A stretch of DNA of 57,293 nt, taken from Pyramidobacter piscolens. Its GTDB lineage: Bacteria > Synergistota > Synergistia > Synergistales > Dethiosulfovibrionaceae. Below, in pieces: positions 52,101 through 57,293 of the stretch (positions are counted from its first letter, which is position 1; each line of letters starts with the position of its first letter). The stretch is from positions 1 to 57,293 of the forward strand of contig SFDM01000016.1 in the NCBI GenBank assembly GCA_004558205.1. The letters are read 5' to 3'. Below the pieces are notes generated by a model. That model saw only the letters and a list, made by a program, of their open reading frames with translations. It ran no database searches and was not told the DNA's origin. A program made the translations under genes and the position numbers.

Positions 52101-52703
52101 GTGTCAGAACTTTGTGAACTGCATCGCAGAATAGACGGCTGTTTTCAATGCCCCTTGGGAGTTGGGGGCGGCGTCCGCGAAGACGGCTCGATTTCCCGCC
52201 GCGTCGTCGGCGAGGGGCCCGAGGACGCGAGGGTGATGATCGTCGGCGAAGCGCCCGGCGCGGAAGAGGAGAAGACGGGCCGCCCCTTTATAGGACGTTC
52301 CGGCAGGCTTTTGACGGAGATCCTTTCCGCCGCGGGATTGAACCGCGACGAAATTTTTGTGACCAGCGTGATCAAATGCCGGCCTCCTCAAAACCGCACG
52401 CCTCTGAAATCCGAGATCAGGGCCTGTATACCCTGGCTGACGGCGCAGATCGAGCTGATCCGTCCCGAGGTGCTCTTGACCGTGGGCAACGTGTCCACAC
52501 AAACGCTCCTTGGCACGAAGGCGGGGATCAACGGGCTGCGCGGATCTTTTCACGAGGTTGAAATAGCGGGGCGGAAGATGGCGCTGCGTCCCCTGTTCCA
52601 TCCCGCCTACCTGCTCAGAAACCCGCGTCGCGTCCCCGGCTCGCCCTGGGATAAAATGCTGAACGATCTGATCGAAGTGCGCCGCTACCTCGAGAAGCAC
52701 TGA
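52101..52703 (+). CDS. Uracil-DNA glycosylase, family 4 (Fe-S type)
   Basis: The 200-residue enzyme removes uracil from DNA. It shows the family 4 active-site motif GEAPGAEEEKTGRPFIGRSG near residue 50 and HPAYLLRNP near 172. Cysteines CFQC (14 and 17), KCRPP and ACIPWL are placed to ligate the 4Fe-4S cluster. GTG 52101 has GGAGG 7 bases upstream and gives an MSELCELH start; the longer frame starts at 52062. It is 49 bases before the DRTGG/HATPase cluster and may or may not be co-transcribed. Confidence 0.92.
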   Translation: MSELCELHRRIDGCFQCPLGVGGGVREDGSISRRVVGEGPEDARVMIVGEAPGAEEEKTGRPFIGRSGRLLTEILSAAGLNRDEIFVTSVIKCRPPQNRTPLKSEIRACIPWLTAQIELIRPEVLLTVGNVSTQTLLGTKAGINGLRGSFHEVEIAGRKMALRPLFHPAYLLRNPRRVPGSPWDKMLNDLIEVRRYLEKH

Positions 52704-52752
52704 TCATACTTAAAGAGATCTATAATTTTGTTGTCGGGGGATGATGATATCG

Positions 52753-53106
52753 ATGCAGCTGCAGATGGTACTGAAATGCGTCAAAGGAAGACTTCTCACG
52801 CAGTGCGGCGCCGACACGGAAGTAACCAGCGCCTTTTCGGCAGACCTGATGAGCGACGTGCTCGCCATGGCCCAGCCGGGAGCGCTGCTTCTGACGGGGC
52901 TGAACAACGCGCAGATCCTGAGGACCGCTCAGGTGCTGAACCTTGGCGCGGTATTGATCGCGCGCGGCAAGACGCCGGCGCAGATCCTGATCAACGAGTC
53001 GAACGAGGCCGAAGTGCCTCTCATGTCCACCGATATGACGCTGTACGAGGCGAGCGCCCATCTGTACGCCGCCGGTTTATTGCCCTGCAATATCAATGGG
53101 AGGTAG
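52753..53106 (+). CDS. DRTGG-domain protein, first of two
   Basis: A 117-residue protein made of one DRTGG-type domain (GADTEVTSAFSADLMSDVLA, ALLLTGLNNAQILRTAQV, and a final ASAHLYAAGL helix). The domain is found beside CBS domains and in hydrogenase-linked clusters; its ligand is unknown. ATG 52753 matches the family start best; ATG 52741 and 52744 are also in frame. A TATAAT at 52721-52726 may be the -10 of this cluster's promoter. The stop overlaps the ribosome site of the next gene. Confidence 0.75.
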   Translation: MQLQMVLKCVKGRLLTQCGADTEVTSAFSADLMSDVLAMAQPGALLLTGLNNAQILRTAQVLNLGAVLIARGKTPAQILINESNEAEVPLMSTDMTLYEASAHLYAAGLLPCNINGR

Positions 53107-53110
53107 CTCT

Positions 53111-53533
53111 GTGGTTTATTCAAATAAATACGACCTGAAAGAAGGCGGCTTTCTCGAAATAGGAGTGGCCTCCACAAAGATCAAAAGGGACCTGAAAACG
53201 CTGGGCATCTCGTCGGCCCTGGCCCGGCGGGTGGCCGTGGTGGCCTATGAGGCCGAAATGAACGTGGTGATCCACGCCGGCGGAGGTGAGCTGCGCATTT
53301 TCGTCGAGCCCGAGAGAATCGTGGTGGAAGCCGAGGACCACGGCCCCGGCATCGCCAATCTGGAACTGGCCATGCAGGAAGGGTACTCGACGGCCTCCGA
53401 CGCCGTCAGAGAGCTTGGGTTTGGCGCCGGCATGGGGCTGCCCAATATAAAGCGCAACGCGGACAAACTGGAGATCGACACTGAGGTAGGGCGCGGCACG
53501 CTTCTCAGGGCGGTGTTCTTCATGGAGGGGTGA
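53111..53533 (+). CDS. Anti-sigma-factor-like HATPase (RsbW type)
   Basis: A 140-residue GHKL ATPase of the serine kinase/anti-sigma kind: EAEMNVVIHAGGG (N box), EDHGPGIANLELAM (G1 box), GFGAGMGLPNIKRNADKLEI (G2 box). It lacks a dimerisation histidine domain. GTG 53111 with GGAGG 7 bases upstream is the start. The gene is wedged between a DRTGG protein and the hydrogenase-like protein, so it probably relays a redox signal by phosphorylation or binding. Confidence 0.85.
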   Translation: MVYSNKYDLKEGGFLEIGVASTKIKRDLKTLGISSALARRVAVVAYEAEMNVVIHAGGGELRIFVEPERIVVEAEDHGPGIANLELAMQEGYSTASDAVRELGFGAGMGLPNIKRNADKLEIDTEVGRGTLLRAVFFMEG

Positions 53534-53539
53534 GAATGA

Positions 53540-54838
53540 ATGACCGTAGGGTTAAAACTTAAGGAAGACCGGTGCAGCGCCTGCGGACGCTGCGTGCGCA
53601 ACTGTCCCGTGGGGGCTTTGAGCCTTGTCGGCGGGAAACTGGCCATGAATCCCGATCTGTGCATCGACTGCGGCGAATGCATAAGAAGCTGCGAGGAGCA
53701 GGTTCTGCGGCTGAGCGAGCACGATTGGAGCGCTCTCGCGGCACGGGGGGACATCAGCGTGATTCCCGATCCCGCGCTTTACTCCCAGATCGGCTTTCAC
53801 GTCTCGCCCTCGCTGGTCGGAGCGGGACTGGAAAAACTTGGGGCGGCGGATCTGACGTCCTGGGTCGGCAAGGGGTACGACCTGGCGGCCTACACGATCG
53901 TCAAGGAATTGAAGCGGCGCGACGACACCTCGGCCCCCTTGATTTCAGGCTACTGTCCCGCTGTGGTGCGGCTGATCCAGGTTTCCTTCCCCGAGCTGGT
54001 CGACCTGATCACGCCCATGGAGAACCCTTTGGAAATCTCCGCGGAGCTCTGGAAGAGGGAGACGGGCGGCGGCACCAACCTATGCCTTGTGGCCCCCTGT
54101 TCCGCGAAGATCGCCCTGGTCAAGCGCCCTCAGGGGCGCTGCGCCAGCAACTTTCAGCACGTCGTTTCCGTCCGGACGGTGGCTCGTTCCCTGATGAGGT
54201 CGGGGGGCGGCGAGATGCCCGATCTTGACGCGCGCTACCTGAAATGGGCGCTGTCGGGCGGCGAGATCGAACACGTCCGGCGCTTCCATCGCCGCATGAA
54301 CCCTAGCGAGGACGAGTTCAAGATGGTCTGGACGTCGGGCATGAGGAACGTGGTGGAGCTTCTGAAAGAGGTGGAACTGGGGCACCTTCAGGGCTTGGAC
54401 TACCTCGAATGCCGCGCCTGCGACCAAGGCTGCATCGGCGGCGTGGGGACGCTGAATCCCCGGTATCTGACACAGATACGCCTGTCCAATCTGGAGATGA
54501 ACTGGGCCGTGCTGCCCGAATACGCGGGGCAGCTGCGCGAATGGTACCGGGCCGACGTGTGGCGGATCTGCGAGCCCCTGACGCCCCGCGAGAGGCCGCC
54601 TCTGTCCCACGATATCGAGAAAGCGCTGTCCATGATGAATCAGCTGAACGACGTCTACGACCAGCTGCCCAAATTGGACTGCTGCACCTGCGGCCGTCCC
54701 GGGTGCCGCTCTCTGGCGGAGGATATCGTGAAGGGAAGGGCGGAGCTGACCGATTGCGTTTTCAAGATGAAAGAGCAGCTTCTTCTGAAGCTTTCAAAAT
54801 TCCAGAAGCAGGAACGGAATCACTCAGATGAAAAATAA
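53540..54838 (+). CDS. [FeFe]-hydrogenase-like sensory protein (HydS type)
   Basis: A 432-residue iron-sulfur protein. Residues 12-51 are a 2x[4Fe-4S] ferredoxin domain (CSACGRCVRNCP, CIDCGECIRSC). The H-cluster-type domain follows, with Cys139 (SGYCP), Cys187 (APCSAK), and Cys294/Cys298 (ACDQGCIGG) matching the four cluster ligands. The CC pair of catalytic hydrogenases (TSCCP) is YC here, so the proton-shuttle cysteine is replaced by Tyr138. A C-terminal CTCGRPGC...C FeS domain (384, 389, 406) ends the protein; the PAS domain of many HydS proteins is missing. A hydrogen or redox sensor is inferred rather than a working hydrogenase. Confidence 0.85.
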   Translation: MTVGLKLKEDRCSACGRCVRNCPVGALSLVGGKLAMNPDLCIDCGECIRSCEEQVLRLSEHDWSALAARGDISVIPDPALYSQIGFHVSPSLVGAGLEKLGAADLTSWVGKGYDLAAYTIVKELKRRDDTSAPLISGYCPAVVRLIQVSFPELVDLITPMENPLEISAELWKRETGGGTNLCLVAPCSAKIALVKRPQGRCASNFQHVVSVRTVARSLMRSGGGEMPDLDARYLKWALSGGEIEHVRRFHRRMNPSEDEFKMVWTSGMRNVVELLKEVELGHLQGLDYLECRACDQGCIGGVGTLNPRYLTQIRLSNLEMNWAVLPEYAGQLREWYRADVWRICEPLTPRERPPLSHDIEKALSMMNQLNDVYDQLPKLDCCTCGRPGCRSLAEDIVKGRAELTDCVFKMKEQLLLKLSKFQKQERNHSDEK

Positions 54839-54855
54839 GTGGAGGAGGAGTCATC

Positions 54856-55215
54856 ATGCATAGTCTCACATTGACGCACGCTTTTGAAGTCCTGAAGGCC
54901 GAGGTGATTGCCGGCGACGTACAGGCCGCGGCGGGGGTCCCGATCCATGGAGGCTGTGCCTGTGACCTGCTCAGCTGGGTCATGGCCAAAGGCGAGGCCG
55001 ATTCGCTGTGGCTGACCGTGCAGGGCCACGTGAACGCCGCGGCGGTATGCCTGCTGCGCGACATGCCCGCCATCGTCCTCACCTGTGGCCGCGACGCCGA
55101 CAAGGAGCTTGTGGACCGCTGCCGTCAGGAAAAAATCTATCTGGCACGCACCGCCTTGAGCACCTTCGAGGCCGTGGGCCTGCTCTACGAAGCCCTTCAG
55201 AACTCCGAACTCTAA
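54856..55215 (+). CDS. DRTGG-domain protein, second of two
   Basis: A 119-residue single-domain protein related to the one at 52753: GGCACDLLSWVMAKGEADSLW, NAAAVCLLRDMPAIVLTCGR, and a C-terminal FEAVGLLYEAL helix. GGAGGAG lies before the ATG. The paired DRTGG genes on both sides of the sensor gene suggest two related effectors or a heterodimer. Confidence 0.75.
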   Translation: MHSLTLTHAFEVLKAEVIAGDVQAAAGVPIHGGCACDLLSWVMAKGEADSLWLTVQGHVNAAAVCLLRDMPAIVLTCGRDADKELVDRCRQEKIYLARTALSTFEAVGLLYEALQNSEL

Positions 55216-55260
55216 AAGGGCGCCGGCAGTTCAATTTCATCGAGGGGGAGGCGAGAGGCA

Positions 55261-56019
55261 ATGGCGCTGAAAATTCACTGGGCTGACCTGCACATCCATA
55301 CGGTCCTGTCACCCTGCGCCGAGATGGACATGGGCGCTCCCGACCTGATCGACCGCGCGCGGCAGCTCGATATCGACATGGTCGCGATCACCGACCACAA
55401 CAGCGCGGACAACGTCCCCGCCTTCCAGCAGGCTTCGCTGGCCTGGCCGCGGGTGATCGCTGGGCTGGAAGTGCAGACCATGGAAGACGTGCATATCGTC
55501 ACGCTCTTCGAGAGCGCGGCCGTGGCCTCGCAGTTTCAGCAATGGCTCTGGCTGCGCATGGGGACGATCCCTAACGACCCTGACAAGTTCGGCATGCAGC
55601 TGGTCATCGACAAGGACAACAACATCATCGGCGAAGAGACGGTGCTGCTGATCCAGGGCGCCGACTACACCACTGACCAGGTGGTGCGCAGGGTCAAGGA
55701 GATGGGGGGATTGGCGATCCTCGCCCACGTGGACCGCCATGCCTATTCCTACGCCGAGTCGCTGGGGCCCATCCCCGACGATCTGCCCATCGACGCCGTC
55801 GAGCTGTCGCCCAGGGCTTCCCAGTCCGACTGGGCGCTCTGGCGCCAGCTCTACCCGAACCGTGTCTTCGTCCGCAGTTCCGATTCTCACAGCCTGGACA
55901 CGCTGGGCAAGGAGCGCTGCACCCCCCTTCTGATCGACCAGACCAGCTACGCCGAGCTGGCCATGGCGCTCCGCGGGGAGCAGGGACGGCGCGTGCTCGA
56001 CCCCTGGACCTGCCAATAG
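55261..56019 (+). CDS. PHP-domain metal-dependent phosphoesterase
   Basis: A 252-residue PHP protein with metal-binding motifs DLHIHTVLSPC (first two His), ITDHNSADN (motif 2), GLEVQT, AHVDRHAYSY and SSDSHSL. The fold hydrolyses phosphoesters such as nucleotides or phospho-signals. GGGGGAGG precedes the ATG. Its conserved place in hydrogenase-sensor clusters suggests it makes or destroys a signal, which is inference. Confidence 0.9.
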   Translation: MALKIHWADLHIHTVLSPCAEMDMGAPDLIDRARQLDIDMVAITDHNSADNVPAFQQASLAWPRVIAGLEVQTMEDVHIVTLFESAAVASQFQQWLWLRMGTIPNDPDKFGMQLVIDKDNNIIGEETVLLIQGADYTTDQVVRRVKEMGGLAILAHVDRHAYSYAESLGPIPDDLPIDAVELSPRASQSDWALWRQLYPNRVFVRSSDSHSLDTLGKERCTPLLIDQTSYAELAMALRGEQGRRVLDPWTCQ

Positions 56020-56039
56020 CTGAAAGGAAGGGATTTCCT

Positions 56040-56600
56040 GTGTTTGATTCGCTTGCTCAGCACATCATGGATATCGGCGAGAACAGCGCCGCTGCGAAAG
56101 CCAGCCGCATCGACATCTCTCTGACGCAGGACGGCGCGGCCGACCTGACGACCTTCCGTATCGTGGACGACGGCGTCGGCATGGATCCCGACCGCGCCAA
56201 AGCCGTCCTCGACCCCTTCGTGACCAGCCGCACTACGCGCCGCGTCGGATTGGGCCTGCCCTTTTTAAAGCAGCTGGCCGAGCTCTGCGGCGGCCGCCTG
56301 ACGCTGGAGAGCGAAAAGGGGAAGGGCACCGCGGTGACGGCCACCTTCCGCCAGAGCTCCATCGACCTGCCGCCGCTGGGCGACCTGGCGGGCGCCATGC
56401 AGACGCTGATCCTGCGCGCCTGCTGGATTCGCTGGACCTTCACTCACAGCGTGGACGGCAGAAGCTATACCTTCGACACCGCCGACGTGCTCAAAGAACT
56501 GGACGGCGACCCCCAGATGCTCTTGAACCCCGAGGTGGCCCAGTGGATCGCCGGGTATATCCAGCAGGAGGAAGAGGGATTGAAAGGCGGCGCGGCGTGA
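56040..56600 (+). CDS. HATPase-domain protein (histidine-kinase-like, no HisKA)
   Basis: A 186-residue GHKL ATPase with N box IMDIGENSAAAKAS, G1 box VDDGVGMDPDRA and G2 VGLGLPFLKQLAEL; residues 120-186 are a unique C-terminal part. No phosphoacceptor His domain or membrane segment is present. The initiator is GTG 56040 with GGAAGGG 8 bases upstream. It is the last gene of the cluster and the second HATPase in it. In related genomes such a gene lies next to NADH-linked hydrogenase genes; none follow here. Confidence 0.85.
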   Translation: MFDSLAQHIMDIGENSAAAKASRIDISLTQDGAADLTTFRIVDDGVGMDPDRAKAVLDPFVTSRTTRRVGLGLPFLKQLAELCGGRLTLESEKGKGTAVTATFRQSSIDLPPLGDLAGAMQTLILRACWIRWTFTHSVDGRSYTFDTADVLKELDGDPQMLLNPEVAQWIAGYIQQEEEGLKGGAA

Positions 56601-56682
56601 CCGCGGAAGACCTCCCTTTTTCTTCAGTTGTCCTGACGGCGGAGGGGCGTTGAAACCGCCTAAAATGAATAAGACGTGGAAA

Positions 56683-56724
56683 GGGGACGAACCCGCAGGA
56701 ATAAGCGAGTTCTCCCCCCTTTTT
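56683..56724 (+). terminator. Terminator after the sensor cluster
   Basis: Stem GGGGA-GAAC paired with GTTC-TCCCC followed by five T, 83 bases past the last gene. Confidence 0.65.
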
Positions 56725-56750
56725 GTGACTTATTTCGGGGAGAAGGCCTA

Positions 56751-56766
56751 TGTTCCACGTGGAACA
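56751..56766. other. parS-like site 5
   Basis: Perfect TGTTCCACGTGGAACA palindrome, intergenic, just past the cluster terminator. The stretch 56767-57009 has no gene that I can support. Confidence 0.75.
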
Positions 56767-57009
56767 TTTTAGGCGGTCAGAGATCTGCCGATAGGACGGA
56801 AGCGCTACGACGCCGTTTTCTTAGGAAGCTTCTGCGGAAACGGCGGAAGCCTGCGTGAAAATCGGATGAAAATCGCCGCGCCGGATCCCCTTCAACAGTT
56901 CTCGAAAGAGGCCGAAATCAAAGGCCCCGCCTTTGCACAGCACTTTGTAGGTGACGCCGAGGTAGCTTAGGGAATAACCATGGTGCTATCTATTATATAG
57001 TATGGACTC

Positions 57010-57220
57010 ATGCTAATTTGCATTTAACGTGCTTAATATCAGACTGAAGATCAAAGTCAAAGGATTTCAATGCAAAGGTTAAAGAGAAAGGGCGTAAAGG
57101 AAAAACAAAACCTAATTTATTAATTAAAAACGAATTAGTGTGATGGTAATTTATGTATTTTGATTGATTTTGCGGCTCTAAAAGTCTTTTAAGGTTTTCC
57201 TTTGCGAACCTTTGCGCCCT
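57010..57220. repeat. Long palindromic repeat, copy E, right end missing
   Basis: Starts with the outer TGCTAATT tip and CGTGCTTAAT, has the AT-rich centre and runs to TTGCGAACCTTTGCGCCCT, where copies B and D continue with the outer right arm. In E the sequence changes abruptly at about 57220, next to a ribosome site and a start codon. Confidence 0.8.
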
Positions 57221-57241
57221 CATATATTAGGAGATAAAGGA

Positions 57242-57293
57242 ATGCTCTCAAAGTTCCTCAAGAAAAGCCTGACATTATTCCCTACATTGAATA
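57242..57293 (+). CDS. Start of an unidentified gene, cut by the window end
   Basis: AGGAG lies 8 bases before ATG 57242; the visible product is MLSKFLKKSLTLFPTLN, too short to identify. It could also be chance. Confidence 0.3.
   Translation, partial: MLSKFLKKSLTLFPTLN

Noticed and set aside
53540..54838. Working [FeFe] hydrogenase
   Set aside because: The TSCCP motif is replaced by SGYCP and no accessory hydrogenase subunits are encoded next to it.

Overview
The window looks like a chromosomal segment of a GC-rich, strictly anaerobic, amino-acid- and organic-acid-fermenting bacterium. I infer Synergistota (Pyramidobacter/Jonquetella-like). The inference rests on the mix of a tripartite tricarboxylate transporter, B12-dependent methylmalonyl-CoA mutase with a propionate/succinate-type CoA-transferase, a class III ribonucleotide reductase, a sensory [FeFe]-hydrogenase-like cluster, and the general feel of the proteins. 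No rRNA, tRNA or CRISPR array was seen.

Layout. 1-1.6 kb: tail of a thiolase, then a 1.3 kb insert (orphan MazF toxin and an IS630-type helix-turn-helix protein) bracketed by two near-identical copies of a terminator plus a parS-like 16-mer. 1.6-8.3 kb: type I restriction-modification operon hsdR-hsdM-hsdS and a small XRE regulator. 8.3-8.8 kb: a 125 bp near-perfect hairpin and a long palindromic repeat. 8.8-14.0 kb (minus): ferric-iron-type ABC transporter with two ATPases. 14.4-17.8 kb (plus): M20 amidohydrolase plus a polar amino-acid ABC transporter. 17.9-24.4 kb (minus): RpiR regulator, aminotransferase, TctC-TctB-TctA transporter and a DmpG-like aldolase. 25.5-27.6 kb (minus): ParA-like ATPase with a long disordered N-terminus and a small winged-helix protein. 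28.2-39.7 kb (plus): cobalamin riboswitch, mutA-mutB-meaB, then nrdD-nrdG plus a separate 51-residue glycyl-radical protein, then a second cobalamin riboswitch and a CoA-transferase. 40-43 kb (minus): GltD-like oxidoreductase, a P-loop kinase-like protein, endonuclease IV. 43.4-51.5 kb: FadR-type, LysR and MerR regulators around a redox/hydrolase accessory cluster. 52.1-56.6 kb (plus): family 4 uracil-DNA glycosylase, then a six-gene cluster of DRTGG, HATPase, HydS-like, DRTGG, PHP and HATPase proteins.

How the parts work together. The methylmalonyl-CoA mutase, its MeaB chaperone and the CoA-transferase are core steps of a succinate/propionate route, and both transcription units carry a B12 riboswitch, so the pathway appears tied to cobalamin status. 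Three importers (iron, amino acid, tricarboxylate-type) sit next to degradative or transaminating enzymes. The 52-56 kb cluster reads as a redox or hydrogen-sensing module.

The most interesting observations are: (1) the class III ribonucleotide reductase is split, with the radical-bearing glycine on its own small protein encoded after nrdG; (2) two B12 riboswitches flank the propionate genes, one of them in front of a B12-dependent enzyme; (3) five parS-like sites lie in 57 kb; (4) a family of long palindromic intergenic repeats occurs at least nine times, whole or partial; (5) the sensory hydrogenase-like protein lacks the proton-shuttle cysteine.
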